Source of the DNA: Gonapodya sp. JEL0774
Taxonomy: Eukaryota; Monoblepharomycota; Monoblepharidomycetes; Monoblepharidales; Gonapodyaceae
Assembly (NCBI GenBank): GCA_027604505.1
Contig: JADIIX010000033.1
Span: 115,170-179,169, forward strand
DNA length: 64,000 nucleotides
Reading direction: 5' to 3'
The position numbers and the translations under genes were made by a program. Positions 23,501 through 36,626 of this stretch are shown in pieces. The stretch's first letter is position 1. Each line of letters begins with the position of its first letter. Under the pieces are notes generated by a model, which saw only the letters and a program-made list of their open reading frames with translations, made no database searches and was not told where the DNA came from.

Positions 23501-26172
23501 CTAACTCCTACCCCATAGCCTATTACCCCAGCCCAAGCCCCAGCCCCCCTTGGTCTTTTTACCCATCTCCGCCAACCCCTCACCTTCTTCCACCCTCCTC
23601 ACCTCGTCACCAATATCCTCTCCTTCCTTCTTCCCCACCCCCACCACCTTCCCAAACGCCTGACCCATTTTGACTTTCGAACCTACATCCACCGTGAACT
23701 CAAATCCTCGCGGTGCTTCAAACACCAACACGATGGTCGACCCCAGTTGGAAACCACCAAGCTCATCGGCACGGAATACGGGGATGCCACCTAGGGCAGG
23801 AGACAGGGCTCGATATGTGTTTTCGGTATATTGGCCCGGGAGCGGGTTGATGGCAGGAGGTTTTGAGAGAGGGAGATTGGTGCGAATGGACTTGATATGG
23901 TGCACACGAGAAGGGTAATGAACAAACCAACTACACCACATAATCGCCACATTGAAGCAACGTTTCAGCTCCCGCTCACCTCATCAAAATTCAACTTTAT
24001 ACTCCCCACATTTGTCGCTCCCACACTGACCATCGAAAAGAAGCCGTATCTCCATCTGCCTAACATGGCCACCCGTTCGTTCAGGGCAAACAAGTTGCCC
24101 AGAGACCGCGCCATCCATGGACTAACTGAGTAGAGCTCGCCTGAAATTGACGAACGCAGGGTGCCAGCATAGGAAGGAAGGTTCAGCGTCTCCACCGCTC
24201 AGACACTCATTCTCTCCTCAAAACCAACTCACCCACGAAATGCCTACTCCGTTCTACAACCCATTCCACGGGCGAGTGGAACCTGTGGTAGTCTCCCGGT
24301 GCCAAATAAACCACGGCGAAATACAGCGCGTGGTCTGGCTTCAGGAATGACGGGTGGGGGGCGGACGTGGAGCTCGATGTAGTTCCCGAGCCAGGAACTT
24401 CCGTGTAGGCGTTCGCGTCTCCAGTTCCATCGCCCATCAGCGTGCTGAGAGAGTACTGGATCCCGTTCACGTCGGCAAATTCTTTCTCGCTCACAATGTC
24501 TCCACCGTGAGACCTTTTGAGTAAGGCAGCGAGCTGCTGTGGAGCCAAAGTCGTTTTTAGCGACCCAGCGTCGGGGTTGAAGTCTGATTCAGGGTCCGAC
24601 TCAGCATCAGATCCGCCAGTGCTGTTCCGCTTCCTCTTTCTCCCCGGAGTACCCAAAAACGCGTCCAGGGAGTACGTGAGACCCTTAACCTGCTCAATCT
24701 GACGTTCGTCCGTCACAATGCCATGAACCAGGACGCGGCCGTCGCAAGGGGAGACCTGGTGCGAGACAGGTAACTACACTGTCAACCGATTCACAGCACG
24801 TAAATCACTCACCACCTCTACTCCCAAATCCACTTCTCTCGCTCCAGGCTTCAAACCCCTGTAAAAGAACTCTCCCAAATTCGCATACTCGTGCAATCCC
24901 TTGTCCTCCATCTCAGTCAAATCTGCTCCAAAAACATAGGCATATGCCTTATATAGAGGACTGCGCAAAGGTGTTGGGACAGTAAGGCTGTTGAGGTCGC
25001 CCCAGAGGCGCGACAAGTGGCGGAGGGGGAGGGTGGCGTAGAGGTGAATCTGGGCGAAGGGTGGGGAGGAATGTGGTGCGGGATATGGTAGAGTAAGGCG
25101 GTGAGAGGGAACGAGAGCGGAGAGGGACAGTCACGATTCCGACTAGCGACGCTAAAATACTCACATGCCAACCTCCCCGAACCACGACCCGTTCCCCAAG
25201 TTCCATCCCTTGGGCAATCATTTGCTCGTACTCGCGAGCCGCGCGCTGATCCTCGCGGCGCTTGGCGTGGAGCAGGCCTAGCACGGCGATAATGAGGAAG
25301 CCGAGGCTGAGGGGAATCGAGAGCCAGGGGCGAGGGGCTTAGGATGGGGCAGGCGATAAGTGATGGGATGAGTCGGAAAGTTCAGGGCCCACGTCTCTCC
25401 CGACAGACTTCTTTGTCAAAAACGCAGAGCCGCACTTTACTGGCTTAGTACCTTGGTAGGACTTACCGTTTTTCTTCTTTTGCTGCTGCGAGTACTCCCT
25501 CCTCCCCCCGATACGAGCCATGCGCCATATCCCGGCTGCAGCCGAGCTGGAATACCTAAACTGGGTAAATCTGCGAAATCTCGTGTTAGACGTTGGTTGG
25601 GATGTGGTGGCGGCAGAGGAGGGGGCGGAATCGAAGGCCGTAATAGGTGTGGAGGGGTCGTATAGGGGGGAGATAGCGTGTGCTTGATGGTCCAAGGATC
25701 CCGAGTCTCTATTTGAGCGGGAATGAGCGGATGAGGATCGGTGTTTGCGGGAGGATGACACGGAGGAGGAGGGAGAGCCCACGGCGTGGACCGCCGTGGG
25801 GCGGGCAGATGGGGGCACAGAGCTCGCAAGAGGTTGTTGCTGCGTTCTCCACCGGACGCGCGATCGAGACAGCGCAAGTGCACCAAGGCCTATCGGACGG
25901 AATAGACGGTAGCCCTGTACGGCCATCCGGTAAGGCACTCTGAAGGGAGCAGTGAGATAGGTGTTTGAAGGGGATGCGATGGCGCGAGATTGGGAGGTGT
26001 GAGTCTCGCATTTGTGCGAAAGGGAGGGAGGAGCAGGGGAGGAGGAGCGCGAACGGGACTGGGAGAACCAGTATCTGCCGATGGAGAATATGGAGCGAGC
26101 GGTGTCCATTATTGCGGAAGTTGGTGTCGGAGTGGAGGAGGACGCCTCAGAGTGATGAAGATAACTGGTCAT
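23501..26172 (-). CDS. PSD1: Phosphatidylserine decarboxylase, mitochondrial type
   Basis: Converts phosphatidylserine to phosphatidylethanolamine, probably at the mitochondrial inner membrane. The start at 26172 (MTSYLHH) opens a long Ser/Arg-rich N-terminus compatible with a targeting sequence. One helix ([19 protein letters not shown], about 25270-25330) follows. Catalytic-domain blocks are [107 protein letters not shown] and [20 protein letters not shown]. The self-cleavage motif LGST stands in [18 protein letters not shown] (about 23740), where the serine becomes the pyruvoyl group. Introns separate most blocks. A charged, Asp/Ser-rich insertion ([13 protein letters not shown]) sits between QVKG and the HRFHSP block. 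The tail after [12 protein letters not shown] is Gly/Glu-rich. It converges on receptor B and diverges from the ML-domain gene. Confidence 0.88.
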
Positions 26173-26988
26173 ACGGGAGAGTATGAAGTATGGAAGTGGT
26201 AGGGGGAGAGCGGAATGCGATTGTCGGAGTGTTCGCAATAAAGCGACCCAGAGTCAGGCAAACAACCAAAGACATGTTTCAAGATTCTGCGATTGTGCCC
26301 GCGTGCCCACTGGCTCTTGTCCATCTTGTCCCAGCTTGGCAGTGGGTTGATGCTTCTGTGGTGGGTTCATCCCGCCCAACCCTTCCGCACGCTCATTTAT
26401 CCACTCACTTTCCTATATACCGTCTTTTAAATCTGCACTCCAGTGAACCACGATCGCAACCCGCAACCCACAAGTTCTGTTTTCAAGTCAAGGGAATCGG
26501 TGGATCCACACGGCATGTACAGGTTCAAACGCCACAAACTGAAAACCCAAGCGAACCTCTCTTCTCCCACCGTAAATCTTCTTGTTCAAAAAATCTCTTA
26601 GACGCATATACACGCTGCATAATTGATTTCATGTTCAGTCACTGCTTGTTGTAAATAATACCTCACTCGCTCCGGTGTGAACACTGCTTTTCTCAACGAA
26701 TGATGCAACCGGCTCTCTCCCTTGCATCAAATAATCGTCCCCTCAGTGCTCCAGTTTTGCATTTTGGCACGAGGCAGACGGACAGACGGAAACTCTGCTT
26801 CCACATCCAGTCACCCCTCAACATTCTTTCACCTCTTTGACTACACAACCAGGAATGTGCAATGGTGTTATATTGTGATGGCGGGAGGGATTGCAGTTGA
26901 ATAGCTCGGCATTTCCGCTGATGGTGCACGCTGGACTCAGTCGGCCTTGTTGATTGGTCACGCACACCTGCACATTCCCACCCCCATC
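26173..26988. other. Divergent intergenic region (promoters of PSD and the ML-domain gene)
   Basis: About 815 bases between two start codons. No protein-like open frame and no repeat was seen. It presumably holds both promoters; no specific element could be assigned. Confidence 0.5.
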
Positions 26989-28458
26989 ATGCGGCCGCTA
27001 CTCGTCCCCCTGCTTACCATCCTCCTCCTTACCATCCTCTTCTCCACTCGCTCATCTTCCGCCCCTCTTGACCTGGGGTTCATAACCCAGTTTGACGATC
27101 CGACAGACCCTTATCTCGGCGCTCTCGAGACCGTCACAGACTGCGGTACAGACCAGGATATTTTCCAGCTACAAGCCTTAGAAATCTCACCGGATCCGCC
27201 GGTCAAGGTTCGTTCGGGGACCTGGAATGAGTTCTAGGTGAAAAAGCACAACTTGCGTGTGATGGCGGAGCTTCATCGCCAGACAGCTCGAATCGGTTGT
27301 TTCAAAGCACATCATCAAGACCGGCGAGGCACATTACTGAGCGGTAAACATCTTTTTCTGCTCCAAGCATGAGGAATCCCCTCATGCGAATGAGGGCATG
27401 GGATTCCACATGTATTCACAACCCTGGGCGAACAGACGATTCGCGTCCCGCTTCTCCGCTTTTCTGTTGTTCAATTTCTCCTCCTTCTTTTCAATTCTTT
27501 CAAACTAATATCAATGGCTTCGATTTCGCCTTCATGCACATCTCCTACCCACTAGGGGCACCCTATCTCCATATCTGCCAAGGGTCTCCTCAAGGATACG
27601 GTGGAGCCTGGGGCTAATGTCTCTGTGCTGGTGAGTAGTAGAGACACATAGAAGGTGAAGATGGGATGGCAGGATATTACGAGGGAAAGGAACGATCCCA
27701 GGAGAGTTTGACCCATCGTGTGTCGTCTTTTGTCGGTGCGTTCGCAAATCACATGTATTCAAATGTGCGGATGGGGTGATTGTCTCTTAAATTTGGGCGT
27801 GAGCCGTTGGGAAACATCTGACGTGTTGCATCACGATTGGAGGTGTGGGATAGTGAATAACGAAGAACAGAGTTGCTGGGTACTTCGGTGGCTGCACTGT
27901 GAAGGAAGCTAAAGATACCTCAACGCATCGCATCTCTACTACTTGTCCATGCCCCTACGTCCCCACCAATGCCCATTTGTGCTTCATCTCCGAACTTCAT
28001 CTGGTCTCCCACATCAGGTCAAAATCGGTCTCGTCAAACTTGTCAATCAAGATTTTGACCTTTGCGAGCTCATCAAGGGTAATCTGGATGAGGAGTGCCC
28101 GCTTCAGCCAGGTGAGAGGGAGTTGAAGAGGACATTCGAGGTAAGCCTAAGTGTTGGAGGGATAACAACGGAGGTCATGTCCTCATCGCGGCATAATCTC
28201 GCACCCACCGACTCTTTGATCATTCAATGTATTTTACAACCAAATTTCCATCCTAACTAAAAGCTTCCAGAGGACGCTCCTAAGGTGGGTGTAACTTCAC
28301 TTTTCGAGTCTCACCTCACACCTATAGTAAACATCTCCAACTCCATTTTCGTCATCCTAACTCCATTTCAGGGCCACTACCGTGTCTCCGCTGTTGTCAC
28401 GGCCGCGGACCATAGGGAGATCGCGTGCTTTAGGGCTGACTGGATTTGGATGACGTAG
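26989..28458 (+). CDS. ML-domain lipid-transfer protein (NPC2 / PG-PI transfer protein family)
   Basis: A secreted or vacuolar-lumen lipid-binding protein. Exons are 26989-27207, 27556-27630, 28018-28140, 28264-28284 and 28372-28458, with in-phase GT-AG introns. A signal peptide (PLLTILLLTILFSTRSSSA) precedes the ML domain: VTDCGTDQDIFQLQALEISP, DPPVK joined to GHPISISAKGLLKDTVEPGA, then VKIGLVKLVNQDFDLCELIK, DEECPLQPGERELKRTFE, LPEDAPKGHYRVSAVVTAAD and the terminal IACFRADWIW. Cysteines at the start (DCG), in the middle (DLCEL, EECPL) and near the end (IACF) match the family's disulphide pattern. The length of about 174 residues is typical. The fourth exon is only 21 bases long. Confidence 0.88.
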
Positions 28459-29020
28459 ATCGAAAGGCCTGTTTGACTAGGAATGGGGTGGGTCCTGGTT
28501 ACCCTAGAGAGCTGGAGTGCAACACGGAGCTGAAATTTGATGAAGGAGGATTTCGTTTTGCTTCGTATTTGATTTGACGAGTTTGGATGTTCTTGCTGGT
28601 GGTAGTGTGAGCAAGCGCGGTTTCTACTGTTCGCCTAAGCGGCATATCGCCAAAGAATTACAATAGATACTAAGGCAATCAGTGTGAAATTCTTTGTGTT
28701 CTAAAGACGATGTGCGTGGCAGTAAATGTTAACTTCCTTCCTTGAGTATAACTCTCAGATTCCGACAATGTCCGAACACGCAGCTAGCTGTATGGATAAG
28801 AGAAAGATCCGGATCTGAAATATCTATTGCCTGTCGAGGTGTTACATGTGAATTGCAAATCCTCCTAGTGGATCTGCCCACCTGGGACCCCAGACAAGCA
28901 CGCGCATTGCACGACACACCGTGTGCAAATGCATCCTCCGAAATCGCAAGTAATCATCCGCCATTTCCAATACAACAGTTCCCACCCACCCATCCATTCG
29001 CACGGCTGTCATCCGGTCAT
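28459..29020. other. Convergent spacer between the ML-domain gene and SAR1
   Basis: About 560 bases between two stop codons. A plus-strand open frame at 28742-29122 lacks protein-like features and runs antisense into SAR1. Nothing else seen. Confidence 0.5.
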
Positions 29021-30318
29021 CTATTTTATGTACTGACTCAACCATCGAAAACCCTCCGCATAACCCTGCCTCATTGCCACCGAGCACATAAACATCTCAA
29101 TAGGTCTCGTATTCGGGTCTAGCTGGGATTTTCCTTTACCCGTCGTCTGGTACAGACCCAAAGCGGCACGAAGGTGTTCCTCTGAGACGGCGGTGGGGAG
29201 GTCAATTTTGTTGCCGAGGATGAGGAAGGGGACTTTGGTGAGCTCATCGATAGAGAGGAGGTTCTGTGGGGGGGGGGGGGATGGGTAGGAGGGAGGCCTC
29301 GGGTGGGTACAGCGGCTGGCAAGTGGAGTGCGGGCAACATGAAGGAGTAGAGCCGCGACGACCCAAAAGGATACGAGTAGGACCCTAAACATGTTAAAAG
29401 GACTCCCTCACACCAGTGCTCCCCATTTGAAGGCCCATTCGCACAGAATGTAATCTGCCTGGAACCATCCACTACAAACACTCGAGCAAACAGCGACGCC
29501 CTACTCACATCCAACTCAGTCTTACTCTCCGTAAACCTCTCGTAATCTGCTGAGTCGACCAAATACACGATACCGTCCACCTCCGGGAAGTAGTCCTTCC
29601 AAAGTCGTCGTGCTGCACAACACAATTACGATGAGTGTGTCCGTTCAAGTGTGATGGAAATAGGTGCAGCAGGAGTAACATGGTTCGTTACCTTGCTGGT
29701 GCCCGCCAAGGTCATATGTGTTGAATTTCACACTGCCGATGGAGAGTTCTTCCGAAGCTACGTGGAGCGAGTGCACATTGTAGACGAGGGTGAAGAGGAG
29801 CGCGGAAATTGGGCTATTAGAGCAGATTAAAGCGTATTGCAAGAATGCCACAGCTCACTGGGGTGCAAGGTGGGCTGTAGCAGTGCTATCCGGTCGTTCT
29901 TGAGCATGTGCAGGAGTGTCGTCTTCCCGGCATTGTCAAGACCCAAGAACAGAATTTTGGCGTTCTTATTAACGAGACCTGATCAATGAAGCGTGAAGAT
30001 ACAACAGCGTGAGACGATGGAAGGAGTTATCAGAGGCATGAGTTATCGCCGGTAGAAGTGTTGGACTCACCAAGGTACGACAGTACGTCCCAGAACCAGT
30101 TGATAATGCTACAACGTCAATGCATTGTGATGAAATTAAATACCGTGGCGACGTGTTTCATTTGGTTCGTGCAGACGAGACACAGTTTCCACGTGTTGGG
30201 AGTGTATGGGAGAAACACGGGGCCGGACGGGGGTCACGGAGCGATGATGGGCGGCTGGTTTAGCAACGAGATATAGAGATGATGGGAGATGACGGGGAGC
30301 GGGGGAGACTCACAACAT
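29021..30318 (-). CDS. SAR1: Small GTPase SAR1 (COPII coat initiation)
   Basis: The GTPase that recruits the COPII coat at ER exit sites. The tiny first exon (ATGTT at 30314-30318) is spliced to the SAR1-type N-terminus [13 protein letters not shown]. Later exons give [20 protein letters not shown] (P loop), LQPTLHPTSEELSIG (switch I), [12 protein letters not shown] (G3; an intron follows directly), [40 protein letters not shown] (NKID, G4), and [20 protein letters not shown] to the stop at 29021. The absence of an N-terminal myristoylation glycine and the presence of the STAR-like hydrophobic start separate it from ARF. One intron contains a run of 13 G (about 29270-29280). It is divergent from DNMT1, with about 290 bases between the genes. 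Confidence 0.92.
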
Positions 30319-30609
30319 TGGTGAAGAGAGTATTGTGGAAGGGCTGGCTGGCAAAACTCCATGTCCCATTTTCACGACTGCACTCTTTTGTACAAAACAC
30401 AGTCACGTGCAAATAACCCACGAGCTTTGCTCGGGTGGCCTCCGATTTTTAGAGTATCGGAAAGCAGACCCGTGAGGAAAGTAATGCAAACTGGATGAGT
30501 GATTTTTCAGTATTCCAGTTGCCAATACGAGTTAGTTAACCGTAAAGCGAAGCTCGTGGATGCCCATGCACCACGCATTTGGACTCTACAGTTCGTCACC
30601 CGAATCGCA

Positions 30610-33600
30610 ATGGCGAGCGGCTCCGGTAACGCAAGAAATCGTGATCCGGAAAAGGTGAGCGCTCTCAATGAATCTGCCCGTGCTTAAGTACTTTGTCGCC
30701 TCGAATCATTCCCGTTGATGGTTCCTCCCTCCGCGTCTTCGATCCTCACCACCAGGTGCTCAACGAGTACCCCCAATTCAAACCATATGTCAAATTACTT
30801 GGAGCTGGTGAGAGATTTCAGGATAGCATTGGGGGAGCAACCGCGTGCGATGATCCTGGAATGGAGCACAGCTTTCATTCCTTGAGGAACTAAATGTTCA
30901 TCCTGTATCAAATCCCCGGTTTTCCACTTGATTCCAACCGACTAGCCGTTGTGGCTGAAGCCATTGAAGGAAACAATACGACTGAAGAGGCGCTTGAGGA
31001 CATAGAGAAACTCGCGGCATGTCTTAAACCTTTCAAGGCTTCTGGTCCCCGAGCAAAGCGGGGAGGGGGACCCAAGTCCTCTACGCGTGGACGTGCAACT
31101 AATGTTCCATCGGATGTCAGTGACTCGGGCTCTGCTAAATCAGTCCCTGGAAGAAATGGGAAGGTCGACGGAGGAAAGTCTGACGGTGAAGAGGGTGAGA
31201 GCCCGGAGGATTATATCACTGTGAGTAGTGACTCAGAGATGCGAGGCCAGAGCAAGGATGGGGCAGTGAGTATGCTACAACTTCTCATACACATTTGCAT
31301 ATTGTCACAATCTGCTTGGTTCATGCTTGCAAGAATCAATCCCGTCGAAGATCTCCCCAAAAAAGGCGTGCCGCTGTGGACTCAGACGATGATGGGAAAT
31401 CATCTAAGCGGCTCCGATCTAGGGTTAAGGAAAGTTTCCGTATGACGACTGGTTGCCGCTGCTCCCGTGCTGACTCCGATGCTCATTGACAGACGGAGGC
31501 TGACGAAATGAGCTCAGACCCAGATGCTACAATACCTGGCACCTCCGCGAGTGCTACCAAGGGCAAACGTAATCTGAAAAAGCGGGCCAAGTCGACGCCG
31601 TCTTACACCGAGGACGGTGTGGAGGATGCACCCCCGAGCAGGTCGAGGAGTAGGTAATGGGTGCCTTTGGATCGCTTTCCGATCGATCTCTTTAATCAGT
31701 TTTATGCAGCTAGTACCTTGAAAGTTCCAACGTACCGCCCCAAAAAGCCTGTTGTCTACCAGCCTCGCGAAGGTGAACCAGTCGAAACGGGAGACACTAT
31801 TGTGATGGGCGAGTCGGGCGAGGTGCCGGACGAAGATGATCCGGGCATTCCCTGCCGCCGACTATACAACTTTTCTATTTACGACGACAAAAAGAAGCGC
31901 ATGATTTACGTGGAAGATGTGGGCGTGGAAGAACGGGTGGATCCGTGCTTTTCGGGCATCGTGAGACCAGTATTTGCAGACGGTGAAAGTGATGAGGAAT
32001 TCGACGACGAATTCAGCGACGATGAGCCGGAATCGGAAAGCGAGGCTGGAGATTTTTCGTCTGCAATGGATGTGGACGCTCTTCCAGAAATTGGCGTAGA
32101 TCACAAAGGCAAGGGCAAAGCGGTCGAGCCTCCTCCTCCGGTGGATAGGAAGGGGAAAGGTAAGGCCGTTGAAGATGTGGCCCCAACAGCTGCACCTGCT
32201 GGCCAGTGGATGAAGTCTTCATCACTGTGGCACCTCGAGATCCATTACCCAGAAACAGGGCAGTGAGTACGCAAAAATGGGAACATGGCCTGTCAACTAT
32301 TCACGTCTCACGTCCAGCTCACTCAATGTGGTTTTCGTAGTGGGATGTGGCTCAAAACTGAGTTTGCGTACTATCGTCTTGTTCAACCATCCAAAGCTTA
32401 CACTCCTTTCTTCGAGAAAATATCAAAAGCTGTCCGCATCGCTTGGCGCCTGATCATCACACTTAGACGGAGCAAAGACACCTCCTACGAGGAATTCTTG
32501 GAGTGTTTGAGCGATTTCCAGAAACTCCCTCCTCCTCCGAACGGTGGGTCTTCGGGCGCAGTGGGTGACAATCCAAACACAATGGAACTGGAAGAAGAAG
32601 CGCGGTATCCCTTGGATCTCACAGAGAAAGATCTGCGCGACAACATTGATTGGATCAGAAACGAAGTCGAAGCGGAGATTGAACAGTACGTTAATTCGCT
32701 CGACGACTTCACCACCATGGACCTGGAACTTCTCTCGTCGCCTCTGTGGAAGAAGATTATGAGTCTCTCCGGGTCCAAGCGAGCACCGCAGCCAGCTCGA
32801 GATCGAGCTCCAAGGGCTCCCAAGGAGTTACATGTGTTCAAAAGGAACGCAGTTGTGAGCCCCGACATTCGTAAGCTGGAAGGCAGGCTTTTCGGAAGCA
32901 ACGTTACAGAGCTCCCGCGACCTCCGGTTGCTTCCGCGGGTTTAGCTGTGAAACACGCTTCCCCCACCAAGCGCGCACTGGTACGTTCAGCCGTAGAAAA
33001 CGGAGTGGAGTTGAACTCGACTGGCGATGGAAAAGCCACTGTCAGAGCAAAAGCGGCAAAGAAAGAGAACGGCAACGAGAGCGACGATGAACCCCCGGTC
33101 ATTGATCATAACAATCTCTATGCAATGCCAACTATCCCGCCACTTCCGGACGTCGACGTCTACAATATCAAATGGCTCTCAGATTGCATAGGCAGAGACG
33201 GGGACCGTGCTTACTACAGCTCTGTCCAAATCAACGGTGAGATGGATCTTTTGGAAGTCGGTAATTACGTTATCACTCGGCCTGAAGAGAAATCAGCTGC
33301 GGAAGCGAAATCTGAAGGCTGGCTGGGAGTGATCAAATATCTATACGAGCACAAAAAAACTGCTGAGAAGAAAGCCCACGTCCGCTGGTTCAACCCCTTG
33401 AAAGACACATTTGTCGGTGAACTTGCTGGACATGCAGGCAAACTGGAAGGCACCCGGGAGATCGTATTGGCAGACAGCTGCGCTGATATCTCCTTGGGAG
33501 CTGTTTGTGGTGTCGCCAACGTCGAGTACTTCGACCGTGATCAGCAACCGCCCGCATGGGCGAAAGTTCGCTGGGACCAAGGTTCTGAGGACGATCGCTA

Positions 33601-36449
33601 CAATTTTTTCTACAGGTTCGTGCCTAGACATACCTCTCTGAACACTGCAAAGATGGCTGATCATGATATCAATTCCTTAGATATCACTCAGGATTTGATG
33701 ACGATGTAGTGCGTTATACTGACGCTAAGCGCCACGAAATGAGTGATCCCCCTGCTGACTCTGTGTCAAACACCTGCAGAAAGCATGAGTGGTGCGAGTG
33801 CTGCAACTCAAAAACTTTAAAACGTCGGGACACGGTAGAAGCTCACCTTATCAGATCGGACGGATCTGAAAATGTGGTTGGAGTGCGTGTTAAAGGCATG
33901 CCAATTTTTTTGCATGATTATGTCTATGTGGATTCGGGCGAGAAGGAAACGCCTTTCAGGATCGGTCTCGTTGAATCTTTCCGATCTCCCAAGTCGAAAC
34001 TCGTTATTGGATCAGACAATGGGACTCGTGCTCTTCGGGTTGATTGGAGTGAGGATGTGGCTAAAACCGGTATTCGCGTCAAGCTTCGGATGCTCCGCAG
34101 AGCAGACGAAATTTTGCACATGCGGAAGAGCCGTGAAGCAAAACGACGCGAGCAAACTGTTTTAGATAGCCTTCCAGAGGACGAGCATCAGATGAGAGAC
34201 ATGCGTCATCTCTTTTTCACAAATGACTTCGAGAACATTGATCTTTCAAAGTTGTCAGGGGTGTGCTGGGTTTCACATCGCTCTGTGATTGGAGAGTCTG
34301 AAGAAGCGCTGACACAGTACAAGCTGGAAGACGTGAACAACTTCTGGGTCGGGGAGAAGCTCGTCTCAAGCGACAAAACGGAACCCCTGCCTGCATCAGC
34401 TTACCAGTTCAGTGTGCGGCGACAGCGCATCAGGGAGTTTGAGTCGAAGCTAAAGGACAGTTATCAGAGATCTGCGCACAAGCCCCTGAAAGCGATGGAT
34501 CTATTCGCTGGATGTGGTGGTCTCACTTGTGGACTCGAGCTGTCTGGCGCACTGGAAACTCTCTGGGCGGTGGAATGTGATGTAGCGGCGGCAATGACTT
34601 TCAAGTGAGTGATTGAAGAGATTGAAGTAATATTTCAGCAAGAATCGAGTGCAAAATTAAACATATGTCCCCCAGAAAAAACTTCCCCCAGGCTACAGTC
34701 TTTAATCAAGATATCAATATCCTCCTCGAGAGGGCGTGGAAACGAGATAAGCTCAACGACCCTCACCCTGACCGTCTCAAGAGCGCAGACGGCCAATATA
34801 TCGATGATTTGCCGCCAGCAGGGAGTGTGGAATTTTTATATGGTGGACCCCCATGGTACGCACGGCTGACGAACTAGAAGGGATTTCACTCGCGGATGAC
34901 TGCTGATTGACTCCCATAACAGCCAAGGTTTCTCTCGCATGAATCGCTGGAAGAAAGTTGATGACATGAAGAACGCTCTTATCCCCACGTTCATGTCCTT
35001 CGTGGACATGTACAACCACCCCAACTTCAAAGGCTTTTTGGTGGAGAACGTCGCAGATATTCTGCTGTTCAAGCCCGGTGGTGTACAGGTCGGAGTGAAC
35101 AAGATGGAAGGTGGTGTTGAACAAGGGGTTGTGAAGTTCATGGTGCGGGCGGCTCTGGACATGGAGTGAGTTGGAGATGCACACGTCAATCCTCGTTAAC
35201 CGTCACTAACTCATTGGTCCCATCACCGCAGCTTTGAAGTGAGCGTTGTAATCTTACAGGCAGCCTATCACGGTGTTCCGCAGAACCGCCGGCGATGTTT
35301 TGTGCAAGGGTATCGACGAGGCGAGAAGACCACACTTCCCGATTGGCCTAAGCCGTTTCACTGTATGGAAGGTGCTTCAGCAAAGCGGAGTTCCGGCGGC
35401 ACCACTAAAATTTCCAGTTGCCACGGTGGTGAGGACACTTCATTCAATTACTATGACGGCTTCGCCGGAGCGCCACACCGCGCGCTTACGATCCGAGACA
35501 CGTGCTCTGATCTTCCTGGCTTTGAATACACCAATCCGTACAAAGTAATTCCTGCCACTGAAGAGAACAAGTGCTATGATCAAGATAGGAAGAAATTGTT
35601 CCCTTCGTACTCCGAGGATGTGATTTTGAGAGAGGGCTATGGTGGAGAAATGCATCAGCCATTTCCGAAAAAGCCCCTCACTCTCTATCAATCGAGAATA
35701 CGTAATGGTGCCACGACCTTGCACAACCACGTCGTCAAGTTGTACAAGAGTATTGTGACTGAGAGGGTTTGTTGTGTCGGAATGTATCCTGGAGCTGATC
35801 ACCATAGTATGTCGCTCGATCCACGCCATTATTTGTGGCAATTGGCCCTGAATCTACTTTTTTTTGTCAGGTTTACCCAAAGAATTGGCGGGCGAAACTT
35901 TGTATTGCCTCCAAGGTGAGGGATCTGCCAAGGACAAGCACAACGGCTGGAAAGGTCTGTACGGACGTTTGGACTACGACAAGGCTTTCAAAACAATCAC
36001 CACCGATGTAAATCCAGTGAATGTTCAAGGAGTGAGTTCTGAAAAGACTACGTTCCATGAGTAGTTGGTCGGTGGATCGTCTTTAATTTCAACAATGAAT
36101 GCAGACGGTCTTGCACCCTACTCAACGACGCGTAGTGTCTGTCCGAGAGAACGCTCGTGCTCAAGGTTTTCCCGATACTTTCGTGTTTTGCGCGACCACT
36201 ATGGTCAGGCAGGGGTCGGAATTACCTGTTGTGAAAGACATGTATCGGCAAATCGGCAACGCTGTTCCTGTACCTTTGGCCGAGGCTATTGGCTCTAAGA
36301 TCAAGGACGCTATGTTTAATTCATGGGAACGCACACAAGGGCACGTTGGCCATGTTTGGAAGGAAGGTGGACGTCCTACCGGAAAAGAGACTGCTGCAGA
36401 AACACAAGAGGAAGAGCCAGTTGATACGGGGGATGAGATGGAAGAATAG
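30610..36449 (+). CDS. DNMT1-type cytosine-5 DNA methyltransferase
   Basis: Predicted nuclear maintenance-type 5-methylcytosine transferase. Domain order as seen: an early segment ([20 protein letters not shown]), a basic Ser/Asp-rich linker, then an RFTS-like domain ([40 protein letters not shown]-like end). Next are BAH1 (about 33140-33620, [20 protein letters not shown]), a Cys cluster ([13 protein letters not shown]) and BAH2 (about 33900-34110). The catalytic domain has motif [20 protein letters not shown], motif [15 protein letters not shown] rebuilt across an intron (34853-34922), motif [12 protein letters not shown], motif [16 protein letters not shown], motif [22 protein letters not shown] and motif [20 protein letters not shown]. 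Key residues appear intact. No CXXC zinc finger with full spacing was found. The start is uncertain: the ATG at 30610 opens a 15-codon exon that I could not join in phase to the next segment. The stop is at 36447. Confidence 0.88.
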
Positions 36450-36626
36450 AATTATTTGCTTTATCACATGATTACACAATTTCTTGGTTTGGTTTCGATA
36501 CGGTGAGTCTGAATGCAGGTGTGGGTACGGCCTCGGCAAAACCAGGGAGTCCGCTCCTCCAGCCAGAGGGATTGAACTGCATCTGTCCAATCACGAATTG
36601 TCTTGGGACTAAAGAGCCCAATAGGG
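36450..36626. promoter_or_regulatory. Short spacer, probable promoter of the Sec7 gene
   Basis: Only 177 bases separate the DNMT1 stop from the Sec7 start on the same strand. It must hold the 3' end of one gene and the 5' end of the next. No clear motif. Confidence 0.35.

Noticed and set aside
25437-25886. Minus-strand 149-codon Pro/His-rich frame
   Set aside because: Alternative frame of the Ser/Arg-rich N-terminal exon of phosphatidylserine decarboxylase.
27238-27290. Extra ML-domain exon reading NLRVMAELHRQ
   Set aside because: Joining it would need a 30-36 base intron and breaks the domain; the direct splice VK|GHPISISAKG fits the family.
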